This document shows, piece after piece, positions 1-6,536 of a stretch of 7,070 bases of DNA. The notes below the pieces were generated by a model. That model did no database searches. It was not told the DNA's origin and saw only the letters and a program-made list of their open reading frames with translations. Position numbers and translations under genes: made by a program. The stretch's first letter is position 1. The number at the start of each line of letters is the position of its first letter. The stretch comes from Saprospiraceae bacterium (GTDB lineage: Bacteria > Bacteroidota > Bacteroidia > Chitinophagales > Saprospiraceae), in assembly GCA_007134625.1 (NCBI GenBank), contig SLKL01000036.1:1-7070 (forward strand), given 5' to 3'.

Positions 1-2769
1 AGAACCAACAGTAGAACCTTGCAACCACCTAAAAATAGCGTCCTCCTCATTGTCTTCGATTAATTGCAAACTAGAAATCATAGTTGGGTCTGAATTCAAT
101 TGATAATTGAATATCACCTCCTCATCAAATTCTAATTCATCAATGATAATTACTATTTCATCACCATCAACAACTGCACCATCAGGAAGAGAGGAAACAA
201 ATACAGATGCTCCTGTTGGAATTCTGTCTCTTATTTCCAGATTGGTTTCCAGAGGTGATCTGTGTTGATTTACTCTAAGCTCTATATCAATTACATCACC
301 GGCTTCGATTAGCGGCGTCATTTCTTTAGCAATTTTTACGGTTGGTAAGCAGCTAGGTGGCACATCATAAGATTCTTTTGCATCTCTGACTCTTAAAGGA
401 TTACCTTGTTCAGCACCCCAACCCAGACCTCTTCTTGCAAATGAATTCCAGATCAGACACTGATTTTGTCCATCATACAACAGCTGATCCGCCGCAAGTA
501 TGGCATCTCTTCCATCCACAAACCCGGGATTACAGGGTTGTAGTTTCATACCGTCCATGACTAATTGGATAGCCATATTGTTTCCACCGTTGCCTCTGTA
601 AAAATCAGGATCAAAACCGTGTTCATCCACCATATCCCAGAATAAATCCCATATCATAGAACCCCAAACGTGGCCTACACCATGTGGAACCGAAGCATCA
701 TAGGAGTCGTAAAAAGTAACCGGGTTAGCACTCATATTGTAGTTGTAAGGGTATGACCTGATACCTCTTGCATCTGTCCCGGCGCGGATAACGTAGTTTC
801 CGACTCCGCGATTGGTATTCTTGGTATCTCCTTCGCGAATCCCTGTAATCAAACTGAAGTAATCACTCCAACCCTCACCCATTTGCTGACCATCTGACCT
901 ACTTCCGTTATTGGCATTGACGAGACAACCTGAATTAGAGGGTCCTCCCGTAAATCTAATGGAGACTCCATGTGCAAATTCGTGAGCAATAATACCATTG
1001 TCAAAGGATGCATCGTATTCAGCAGGTCCAGGGATGTCCTCCAGTTGTAAGCGTACCTTCAGGTCTTCTCCGGCATATTGCCTGATGATATTACAATCTT
1101 CCTGCGAGATGAAGATAGAAGGTATGGTCACCTGATCACCTACAGCCCCGGGAGCCATGTTTACAATACCCCCTGCTCTGTTGTTACAAATGATAACTGC
1201 TATAGCACCTGCCTCTTCCGCATTCAAAACTTTCACACCAAATTCACAAATACCACGATCAATAATAGCAATATTACCAGCAATTTCATCAATATTCTGA
1301 ATAGGTTGACAACCATCAGTAACCACACCTACCCCATCATCTACTAAATGGGCTTTACCAATAATGGGATCGAGTGTAATAGCAGCACCAAAATCAGCTG
1401 TTCCTGTTTCATATTGACCTGCAATTTGTATGGGTTCCTCAACATTTAATAAGCTTCCAGCAGCACTATTTGATGTCCACACAAACATTCTCATCGTTCC
1501 AGGGCTGCCGTCGGGGGGGGTTGAAAAGGTTGCATTATTGATACTTTGACCGGTATTGGCAGCTGATTGAGCTATGGCCCTAACAGGATCGTTACCTGCC
1601 CCTGAACCACTTAGGTTGACCTGCTGAAAATTACCGCTCGCTTCATCGAAACCATAAGCATAACTGAAGTCGTGAAGTATGTTATTCCAGTAAAAAAGAT
1701 TGGTTACCGCAGCCTCCTGATAATCCTCAGGTTCCAAATCCTGATCAAAAGGAAAATCAAAGGTCAGGCCTGAACCACCATCAACTAAAAAGTCAGGGCT
1801 ACTATTTCCCACTCTATCTACAAAAGTGATGGTATTGTTTCCTCGTGTATGAGTAAAGTCAGTGCTGCCATCAGTTGATACGCTGTGCCAACCTAAGGGT
1901 GAAAACTCTTCGTCATAAGGGTTTTCTACCAATTCAAAATCACCGTGTATGGGGCTTTCAAAAGGAAAGGGCACTACTCTGTAGGCACTTTGTTCATTGA
2001 CCATACCCAATCTTTTAGCACCAAAAAATGGCTGAGTTGCAGCAACTCCATCCTCATTTCCACCCCTTACAGAATGGGAGTGGGAATGAAAACAGCGGTG
2101 ATCGTGTCTGTGTTGTGGTATTGCACTTAGGTTACACTTTACTGTCCAGCTGATTTGGTCCAGAATTTCTCCTGTCAATGCACTTACTCTTACACTCCAG
2201 TAATCGATCTGATCATTTGGTTCAAAAGAAAGATCCCAAGCCAGCTCCAGAGTTCCGTCCTCCCTTGGCATATATACAAGTCGAACAGGAATTTCGGTTG
2301 AAGAGAATTTTTCCGAAGAAAAAATTAATTCGTCAGATCTGGAAGCAATGGGTGTAATATCTGTCAGACTAGCTTCAATTCCAACGTTGCCAAAGGCATT
2401 GAGGATCGCAGCTTCCGGTTCAAGAGCGGGGCTCTCCCCTACTATCTTTTCTTCCATATCCGGAATAAACCTGGTGAAGGCCGTCAAAATTTCCCCATCA
2501 GGTCTGAAAGTCACAGTCTTTAAGGCATTATACACATCAATTCCCCTATGCTGCTGCACAAGGTAAAGATGTCTGGCACCTGAGTGACTACTGATGTAGT
2601 CATCACTTATGCCCATTTCTGAGAAGTCCTCAATATTTAAGGACCACTCTTCAGCGCGATCTTCAATGTATTCTAATAAGCCGGGAATTTCGGCTATTTG
2701 TTGTTGCCCAAGGAGTAGATTAAAACTAATTCCGGCAAAGAAAATAATGAAAAGGAAAAAATGCTTCAT
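1..2769 (-). CDS. Secreted M36 (fungalysin-type) zinc metallopeptidase, C-terminus cut by the window edge
   Basis: One stop-free frame of 923 codons starts at the ATG at 2769-2767 and runs off the left edge. Residues 1-22 form a signal peptide (MKHFFLF..., hydrophobic core, ending near LLLGQQQ). A fungalysin/thermolysin-type propeptide lies at about 60-110 (RHLYLVQQHRGIDVYNA). The catalytic domain spans about 235-795, with the zinc motif HEFAHG at 596-601 (His596 and His600 as ligands, Glu597 catalytic) and the third ligand Glu632 in GEGWSD. The later HGVGHVWGSMIWDLFWDM segment is typical of M36. A protease-associated (PA) domain is inserted at about 474-575 (IAIIDRGICEFG). A beta-sandwich, DUF11-like region follows at about 807-893. 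It should be exported and hydrolyse extracellular protein; in this phylum such enzymes usually end in a type IX secretion sorting domain, which would lie outside the window. Residues 220-232 are unusually His-rich. No consensus -7 box was found upstream. The family call is firm; the substrate is unknown. Confidence 0.95.
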   Translation of the reverse strand, partial: MKHFFLFIIFFAGISFNLLLGQQQIAEIPGLLEYIEDRAEEWSLNIEDFSEMGISDDYISSHSGARHLYLVQQHRGIDVYNALKTVTFRPDGEILTAFTRFIPDMEEKIVGESPALEPEAAILNAFGNVGIEASLTDITPIASRSDELIFSSEKFSSTEIPVRLVYMPREDGTLELAWDLSFEPNDQIDYWSVRVSALTGEILDQISWTVKCNLSAIPQHRHDHRCFHSHSHSVRGGNEDGVAATQPFFGAKRLGMVNEQSAYRVVPFPFESPIHGDFELVENPYDEEFSPLGWHSVSTDGSTDFTHTRGNNTITFVDRVGNSSPDFLVDGGSGLTFDFPFDQDLEPEDYQEAAVTNLFYWNNILHDFSYAYGFDEASGNFQQVNLSGSGAGNDPVRAIAQSAANTGQSINNATFSTPPDGSPGTMRMFVWTSNSAAGSLLNVEEPIQIAGQYETGTADFGAAITLDPIIGKAHLVDDGVGVVTDGCQPIQNIDEIAGNIAIIDRGICEFGVKVLNAEEAGAIAVIICNNRAGGIVNMAPGAVGDQVTIPSIFISQEDCNIIRQYAGEDLKVRLQLEDIPGPAEYDASFDNGIIAHEFAHGVSIRFTGGPSNSGCLVNANNGSRSDGQQMGEGWSDYFSLITGIREGDTKNTNRGVGNYVIRAGTDARGIRSYPYNYNMSANPVTFYDSYDASVPHGVGHVWGSMIWDLFWDMVDEHGFDPDFYRGNGGNNMAIQLVMDGMKLQPCNPGFVDGRDAILAADQLLYDGQNQCLIWNSFARRGLGWGAEQGNPLRVRDAKESYDVPPSCLPTVKIAKEMTPLIEAGDVIDIELRVNQHRSPLETNLEIRDRIPTGASVFVSSLPDGAVVDGDEIVIIIDELEFDEEVIFNYQLNSDPTMISSLQLIEDNEEDAIFRWLQGSTVGS

Positions 2770-2788
2770 ATTCTGAATGGTTAAGATT

Positions 2789-2805
2789 TGCTCTAATATA
2801 GAGCA
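2789..2805. repeat. Perfect short palindrome in the M36 leader region
   Basis: Seven-base arms (TGCTCTA and TAGAGCA) flank a 3-base centre, 20 bases upstream of the M36 peptidase start codon. It could be an operator or a small hairpin in the 5' untranslated region near the ribosome landing site. No T-run follows on the minus strand, so it is not a terminator. Its function is inferred from position only. Confidence 0.45.
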
Positions 2806-2916
2806 TTCATATTTATTCGGTTGCTCAATGTGGCTTTTTTTAAATTTCTGTTAACTTTTTTAATAAAAATTCGGCAAAAACTCATGATATCCGGCCTTTA
2901 GAATACCATATACTCT

Positions 2917-2946
2917 CCTATAACTTTTTTTCAGACACATTATAGG
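2917..2946. repeat. Inverted repeat between the amidase and M36 genes
   Basis: Seven-base arms CCTATAA (2917-2923) and TTATAGG (2940-2946) enclose 16 bases that contain a seven-T run on the plus strand. It lies in the 223-bp gap downstream of the amidase stop and upstream of the M36 start. The T-run is inside the loop rather than after the stem, so it does not look like a standard terminator for the amidase. The rest of the gap is AT-rich and shows no gene and no clear TAnnTTTG box on the minus strand. Confidence 0.3.
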
Positions 2947-2992
2947 CACATAGGAATGATGACTTTATATTATAAAAATCTATGATCCTACA

Positions 2993-3655
2993 TCAAGGCA
3001 GGTAACGGGGATTTAAGTCAGCCAATCTTTTTCGAAGCCTTTTCATAAAACGATCACCGGGATCTATTTTATACGTCAAATAGTCGGGATCTGTTTCCAT
3101 CCAGAGATTACTGTCCCGGAAAGCATAGTATTCATGATGACCTATCACCCACTCAATCGAATGTCTTTCATACAGATATCTGATCAATTGCTCGTTGGCC
3201 ATGAGTTGAGCCCTCGTTAATGGTGCGTTTGAGCCTCCGATATTTTCTATTCCAATAGCCATGTAATTGAGTCCAATAGTGTGTCTTGCAAAGGTCGTAT
3301 CCGGTAATAATCTGAATATCGTTCCATCCCTATCCACCAAAAAATGAGCAGAAACGTTTAAAGCACTTGCCTCCAAAATATCAGGTCTGGCGTCGAGATA
3401 TGGTGAATTAAAAAAATCCCAGGTATCCTCTAATGTTGATATTTCAGTCCAATGTACGACTATCATTCTTGGATCAATACTTGAATCCTCAGCTTCTATC
3501 CCATGCCTTTTTTGTAAATACTCAACAGAAAGACGCTCCCTTTCCTCATCAAAAATCACCGGTTTTTCAAATATTCGAAAAGTAGGCGCATTACAGGATG
3601 ACAGAACTATAATCAAGAAAAAAAGACAGCTTAAAAGTTCGGCAAAAGACCTCAT
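2993..3655 (-). CDS. Lipoprotein N-acetylmuramoyl-L-alanine amidase (Amidase_2 / AmpD-AmiD type)
   Basis: This 220-residue protein should cut the amide bond between N-acetylmuramic acid and the L-Ala of the stem peptide, in wall turnover or recycling. I chose the ATG at 3655 because it gives a classic lipoprotein signal peptide: MRSFAELL, a hydrophobic core, and lipobox VLSSC with Cys21 as the lipidated residue. The frame stays open to an ATG at 3889, but that start would put 78 unrelated residues ahead of the signal and overlap the divergent Nif3 gene. The Amidase_2 domain covers about residues 60-205. Visible zinc ligands are His68 (VVHWTE), His173 (IGHHEY) and Asp198 (KIDPGDRF); Lys196 matches the conserved lysine of the AmpD family. 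SAHFLVDRDGTIFRLLPD and IGIENIGG are also typical. Anchored by lipid, it should face the periplasm, resembling E. coli AmiD. A promoter at 3680-3713 would give a leader of about 18 bases. Muropeptide specificity cannot be read from the sequence. Confidence 0.92.
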   Translation of the reverse strand: MRSFAELLSCLFFLIIVLSSCNAPTFRIFEKPVIFDEERERLSVEYLQKRHGIEAEDSSIDPRMIVVHWTEISTLEDTWDFFNSPYLDARPDILEASALNVSAHFLVDRDGTIFRLLPDTTFARHTIGLNYMAIGIENIGGSNAPLTRAQLMANEQLIRYLYERHSIEWVIGHHEYYAFRDSNLWMETDPDYLTYKIDPGDRFMKRLRKRLADLNPRYLP

Positions 3656-3679
3656 AAGGAATGGTTTTATTTGATTCCT

Positions 3680-3713
3680 CAAATTTATTAGATTTTGGGA
3701 AAATAATCGACAA
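3680..3713 (-). promoter_or_regulatory. Predicted Bacteroidota-type promoter of the amidase
   Basis: On the minus strand, TAAATTTG (3687-3680) matches the -7 consensus TAnnTTTG exactly. A TTG (3713-3711), part of a TTTG, sits 23 bases upstream, at the long end of the usual -33 spacing. Transcription would begin near 3673, about 18 bases before the chosen ATG, which supports that start over the longer frame. Confidence 0.55.
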
Positions 3714-3752
3714 ATGATGCTTTTGATTTTTCTGGCAAAGTCATGGGAAAAC

Positions 3753-3803
3753 ATCTCTTTATATTTTGACTCGAAAATTTCAGACCGAGAAGAATAAAGA
3801 GAT
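3753..3803. repeat. Nested inverted repeats in the divergent amidase/Nif3 promoter region
   Basis: Perfect ten-base arms ATCTCTTTAT (3753-3762) and ATAAAGAGAT (3794-3803) flank 31 bases. Inside is a second pair, CTCG (3770-3773) and CGAG (3786-3789). The structure lies between the two divergent predicted promoters and ends 7 bases before the Nif3 -7 box. A two-half-site operator or a cruciform-prone element is possible. Chance is not excluded in AT-rich DNA. Confidence 0.4.
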
Positions 3804-3810
3804 AATTTGC

Positions 3811-3818
3811 TATTTTTG
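3811..3818 (+). promoter_or_regulatory. Predicted -7 box for the Nif3/zinc-ribbon operon
   Basis: TATTTTTG fits TAnnTTTG and lies 30 bases before the Nif3 ATG, giving a leader of about 24 bases. I see no TTG at the usual -33 distance, so the call rests on the -7 match and position. Confidence 0.45.
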
Positions 3819-3848
3819 TAAACTATTTTAGTCCAATTATTTAGAGAA

Positions 3849-4865
3849 ATGACACAGATTAAAGAAGTAATAAGTGTTTTAGAAAACATCGCACCTCCAC
3901 AATATCAGGAATCATATGACAATTCGGGACTTTTAGTCGGTGATAAAAACGCTGATGTCAAGGGTGTTTTGGTATGTCTTGATTCAACAGAAGCTATTGT
4001 TGATGAAGCTATACAATTGGGTTGCAACCTGATCATTGCTCACCACCCGTTAATTTTTAAAGGTTTAAAAAAAATTGATCCAAATCACTGGATAGGCAGA
4101 GTTGTAATAAAAGCTATTAAGCACGATATTGCTATTTATGCTATTCATACCAATCTGGACAATGTCCTGCGGAACGGGGTAAATGCTAAAATCGCAGAAA
4201 AACTGGGACTCGTAAACACAAGAATTCTCATGCCCTCCAAAAGTGTATTGAGTTTCTGCATTAAATGTCCACTTTTACTTAAAAAGGAGGTCTTGGGTGC
4301 TATTGAAAGTATTCAGCCTCTAAACTACAGGCATTTGGAAGCAACAAATGGTACTGATAGTAAATCGATAGTTGAGATTTCGGGCGAAATAGCAGCTCAT
4401 CAAAAAGGTCAACTCAATTATGTATTGAAAAGCTTTGGAATAAAGGCATCGTTTAATGAAATTAATGACCCTCATCCGGAACTGGGTGCCGGTCTAATAG
4501 GTGAATTGGAATTACCGGTACCAGAGAAAAACTTTCTGACTTTGCTGAAAAAAGAGTTTAAAACAACAATCGTTCGCCACACTGAACTACTGGAAAAATC
4601 AGTACTAAAAGTAGCTGTTTGCGGAGGTTCCGGATCCTTTCTATTGCCCGTTGCCATTAGGGCGGGTGCAGATGCATTTGTAACCGGTGATTTTAAATAC
4701 CACGACTTTTTTGAGGCAGATAAAAAAATACTGGTTGCGGACATCGGACATTTTGAAAGTGAACAATATACTATTGAATTAATTATTGACATTGTAAAGG
4801 ATAATTTTAGTACCTTTGCGCTCCATTATACCCAAGTGGATACGAATCCCGTAAAATATTTTTAA
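3849..4865 (+). CDS. Nif3-family dinuclear metal-centre protein (YbgI/YqfO type)
   Basis: This 338-residue protein belongs to the Nif3/DUF34 family, whose members form toroidal hexamers with a two-metal site in each subunit. The exact reaction is unsettled; some databases label it GTP cyclohydrolase I type 2, a label that should not be taken as proven. The start is firm: the N-terminus (APPQYQESYDNSGLLVGD) matches the family from the first residues. Metal ligands by comparison with E. coli YbgI are His65 and His66 (IIAHHPLIF), Asp104 (HTNLDN), His301 and Glu305 (DIGHFESE). Other family blocks are VCGGSGSFL (258-265) and AFVTGDFKYHDF (276-287). The middle insert, about 128-245, sits where the PII-like domain of YqfO-type members lies, but it is shorter and lacks the usual glycine-rich GHIGNY/GTFRP-like segments. 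It is the first gene of an operon, with one base before the next start. The protein is cytosolic with no signal peptide. Confidence 0.93.
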   Translation: MTQIKEVISVLENIAPPQYQESYDNSGLLVGDKNADVKGVLVCLDSTEAIVDEAIQLGCNLIIAHHPLIFKGLKKIDPNHWIGRVVIKAIKHDIAIYAIHTNLDNVLRNGVNAKIAEKLGLVNTRILMPSKSVLSFCIKCPLLLKKEVLGAIESIQPLNYRHLEATNGTDSKSIVEISGEIAAHQKGQLNYVLKSFGIKASFNEINDPHPELGAGLIGELELPVPEKNFLTLLKKEFKTTIVRHTELLEKSVLKVAVCGGSGSFLLPVAIRAGADAFVTGDFKYHDFFEADKKILVADIGHFESEQYTIELIIDIVKDNFSTFALHYTQVDTNPVKYF

Positions 4866-4866
4866 T

Positions 4867-5616
4867 ATGGCAGCTACAAAAAAAGAAATCAGCGTCGGTG
4901 ACAGGTTGAAAAACCTTTATCAACTCCAGCTAATTGACTCAGAGATAGATCAATTACACGTTCTCAAAGGTGAACTTCCTATAGAAGTAAGTGACCTTGA
5001 GGATGAGGTTGAGGGTTTGCAAACCCGAATTGGTAAACTCAATGGTGCAATCGAGGATTTTGAGGATCAGATCTCAAAGCACAATGGTAATATTGCTGAT
5101 TCTAATGCACTGATTGAAAGATACATGGTGCAATTGAAGGAGGTGAAAAACAATCGTGAATTTGATGCGCTGAATAAAGAAATTGAATACCAGAAATTGG
5201 AAATTCAATTATCTGAAAAGAGAATCAGAGAGGCCAATCAGGAAATTGAGAAGAGAAAAGAAGTTCTGGACGAAGCAGAAGCTAAAGTAAAGCAACGCAA
5301 TAAGAACCTGGACGAAAAGAAAAAAGAGCTCGAGCAAATCATCAAGAAAACTGAGAAAGAGGAGGCCAAACTTTTAAAAGAAACAGAGAAAGCGAGGAAG
5401 CAAATTGATGAACGCTTACTCAAGGCATATGATAAAATCAGGAAGAGCTACCGTAATGGTCTTGCCGTAGTAACCATAAAAAGAGATGCTTGCGGTGGAT
5501 GCTACAATATGGTTCCACCTCAACTTCAAATTGAAGTAGGTTTGGCCAAAAGAGTAGTTGTCTGCGAAAACTGTGGCAGAATCCTCGTCGATGAAGATTT
5601 ACTGAAGTCAGAATAA
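4867..5616 (+). CDS. Coiled-coil protein with C-terminal C4 zinc ribbon (CT398-like, DUF164-type)
   Basis: This 249-residue protein is a long charged coiled coil (about 15-185, rich in Glu, Lys, Gln and Ile/Leu at heptad spacing) followed by a C4 zinc ribbon. The zinc cysteines are Cys209 and Cys212 (CGGC) and Cys233 and Cys236 (CENC). This is the architecture of the CT398/DUF164 family, whose known structures are helical hairpins with a zinc head. A role in nucleic-acid binding or as an adaptor has been suggested, but the function is unknown. The central EVKNNREFDALNKEIEYQK segment, near the hairpin turn, is typical of the family. The start codon is one base after the Nif3 stop, so translational coupling is likely; no Shine-Dalgarno sequence is evident, as is normal in this phylum. 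The Nif3/zinc-ribbon pairing recurs in Bacteroidota, which suggests a shared process. The sequence gives no sign of truncation or transfer. Confidence 0.9.
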   Translation: MAATKKEISVGDRLKNLYQLQLIDSEIDQLHVLKGELPIEVSDLEDEVEGLQTRIGKLNGAIEDFEDQISKHNGNIADSNALIERYMVQLKEVKNNREFDALNKEIEYQKLEIQLSEKRIREANQEIEKRKEVLDEAEAKVKQRNKNLDEKKKELEQIIKKTEKEEAKLLKETEKARKQIDERLLKAYDKIRKSYRNGLAVVTIKRDACGGCYNMVPPQLQIEVGLAKRVVVCENCGRILVDEDLLKSE

Positions 5617-5633
5617 AAATTTAGACTGTTTTT

Positions 5634-5669
5634 TAAATCATTTAATTCACCAATCGGGAAAATGATTTA
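5634..5669. repeat. Inverted repeat between the operon end and the tRNA
   Basis: Ten-base perfect arms TAAATCATTT (5634-5643) and AAATGATTTA (5660-5669) enclose 16 bases. The right arm shares its last two bases with the tRNA -7 box. No T-run follows, so it is at best a weak terminator or 3'-end stabilising stem for the zinc-ribbon transcript. Confidence 0.4.
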
Positions 5670-5675
5670 TCTTTG
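5668..5675 (+). promoter_or_regulatory. Predicted -7 box of the tRNA promoter
   Basis: TATCTTTG exactly matches TAnnTTTG, 12 bases before the tRNA 5' end, so transcription would begin near 5682 with a leader of about 6 bases. A TATCTTTGCA-like box just upstream of a tRNA is a pattern I associate with Bacteroidota. The -33 region is only T-rich, without a clear TTG. Confidence 0.65.
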
Positions 5676-5687
5676 CAGTCCCAATTC

Positions 5688-5761
5688 GGCGTGGTAGCTC
5701 AGCTGGTTAGAGCGCAGGATTCATAATCCTGAGGTCGGGAGTTCAAGTCTCCCCCACGCTA
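5688..5761 (+). tRNA. tRNA with CAT anticodon, probably elongator tRNA-Met
   Basis: A complete 74-base cloverleaf is visible. The acceptor stem pairs GGCGTGG with CCACGCT (first pair G-U), with discriminator A at 5761. The D arm is AGCTCAGCTGGTTAGAGC. The anticodon stem CAGGA/TCCTG closes the loop TTCATAA, with anticodon CAT at 5722-5724. The T arm is GGGAGTTCAAGTCTCCC. CCA is not encoded (the next bases are CAG) and would be added enzymatically. The D-arm and acceptor pairing argue against initiator tRNA. A lysidine-modified tRNA-Ile2 also has CAT, so elongator Met is the likely but not certain identity. The gene has its own promoter and terminator. Confidence 0.93.
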
Positions 5762-5771
5762 CAGAAATATG

Positions 5772-5804
5772 AAAAAGCCCTTTGCAATGCAATGGGCTTT
5801 TTTT
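5772..5804 (+). terminator. Intrinsic terminator of the tRNA
   Basis: The stem AAAAAGCCC (5772-5780) pairs with GGGCTTTTT (5794-5802), with an inner TTGC/GCAA extension across one T-T mismatch and an AAT loop. A seven-T run (5798-5804) follows the GC core. It starts 10 bases after the tRNA. The A-tract on the 5' side could also make it work for the convergent minus strand. Confidence 0.88.
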
Positions 5805-5860
5805 GTTTATGGCTTCTTGAACATGGGGTCTCGCATATGACGTCTGGTCCTTAGCAAATA

Positions 5861-5957
5861 GCTTTGGGCAATTTTTGAACTAGATTTGTAATCTTTGCAC
5901 AAGTCAATAATCACGGATTACTGAACTTCTTGTTAGTTTAGCAAACAAGCCCAAAGC
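5861..5957. repeat. Long-range inverted repeat in the tRNA/thiol-gene gap
   Basis: Nine-base arms GCTTTGGGC (5861-5869) and GCCCAAAGC (5949-5957) flank 79 bases. TTAGCAAA also occurs directly repeated at 5851-5858 and 5938-5945, and a local hairpin CTTGTT/AACAAG lies at 5929-5949. None is followed by a T-run on either strand. The stretch 5805-5963 has no open frame worth calling. Confidence 0.35.
5864..5897 (+). promoter_or_regulatory. Promoter-like sequence with no evident downstream gene
   Basis: TTG (5864-5866, within TTTG) is followed after 22 bases by TAATCTTTG (5889-5897), one base longer than the TAnnTTTG consensus and continuing as CTTTGCAC much like the tRNA promoter. A transcript would start near 5904 and run into the 3' end of the convergent thiol gene. 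It may be a chance match, a remnant, or the start of a small antisense RNA. Confidence 0.3.
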
Positions 5958-5963
5958 CAGCAA

Positions 5964-6536
5964 CTAACCAGGGTTCATAGATTTTTTCCACTTAATATTG
6001 CAGCCACCGCCGGGTTTTTGGTTTTCGCTTACATATTCACCCTGAAGAAGGGCATCAAGTGCATCTGTTAAATCTGATCCTGTTACAGGAATATCATTTC
6101 CAGGCCTCGAGTCATCCATCTGCCCCCTGTAAACAAGGCGAAGATCGCGGTCAAAGATGTAAAATTCGGGGGTACATGCAGCGTGGTAGGCTCTTGCTAC
6201 GGCCTGAGATTCATCGTAAAGATAAGGGAAGCTGTATCCTTCTTTTTGGGCTACTTCCTTCATTTTTTCAGGACTATCATCGGGATAATTTTCCACATCG
6301 TTAGAACTGATACCAATAAAGCCGATACCCTTTTCTTTATAATTTGCTGCTATCTCTGCTAATTTGGGATTGATATGTTTGACAAAAGGACAATGGTTAC
6401 AGAGGAACATAACTACAGTAGCCATATCGCCGGTTATGTCTCTTAGGTGTAAATCTTTTCCACTTACTGTATCGGGAAGGATAAAATCCGGTGCTTCAAC
6501 ACCTAGAGCCAACATGTTACTTTCCGTATATGCCAT
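5964..6536 (-). CDS. Peroxiredoxin-like/thioredoxin-fold protein (AhpC/TSA superfamily, PRX_like1 type)
   Basis: This 190-residue protein has no signal peptide, so it should be cytosolic. It begins with the redoxin-type strand GVEAPDFILPDT (12-23). The active site FLCNHCPFVKH carries Cys46 and Cys49 as a CxxC pair in place of the single peroxidatic Cys of classical peroxiredoxins. The cis-proline is Pro123 in ACTPEFYIFD, preceded by Cys121. The C-terminal GGGCNIKWK (176-184) adds Cys179. This pattern matches the PRX_like1 family, thioredoxin-fold proteins that are probably thiol-disulfide reductases or peroxidases; the physiological substrate is not known. The ATG at 6536 suits the family N-terminus. 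The gene stands alone, convergent with the tRNA, with candidate promoters at 6565-6572 and 6611-6618. No strong terminator is seen after the TAG stop, though the tRNA terminator region may serve both directions. Confidence 0.9.
   Translation of the reverse strand: MAYTESNMLALGVEAPDFILPDTVSGKDLHLRDITGDMATVVMFLCNHCPFVKHINPKLAEIAANYKEKGIGFIGISSNDVENYPDDSPEKMKEVAQKEGYSFPYLYDESQAVARAYHAACTPEFYIFDRDLRLVYRGQMDDSRPGNDIPVTGSDLTDALDALLQGEYVSENQKPGGGCNIKWKKSMNPG

Noticed and set aside
1513..1520. Frameshift at the G8 homopolymer
   Set aside because: The minus-strand frame is the same on both sides and the catalytic motifs downstream are in phase with the start, so no frameshift is present.
1078..2566. 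Plus-strand open frames at 1078-1347, 1945-2130 and 2348-2566
   Set aside because: They lie antisense inside the M36 peptidase frame, have low-complexity or unlikely compositions, and match no family I know.
3656..3889. Upstream extension of the amidase frame to an ATG at 3889
   Set aside because: It would add 78 residues ahead of a clear lipoprotein signal peptide, overlap the Nif3 start on the other strand, and run through the amidase's own predicted promoter.
4472..5423. Minus-strand frames at 4472-4792 and 5238-5423
   Set aside because: They are antisense shadows of the Nif3 and zinc-ribbon genes; the second is Ser/Phe-rich simply because it mirrors the Glu/Lys coiled coil.
5634..5669. 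Strong intrinsic terminator after the zinc-ribbon gene
   Set aside because: The stem is AT-rich, has a 16-base loop and is not followed by a T-run, so it is listed only as an inverted repeat.
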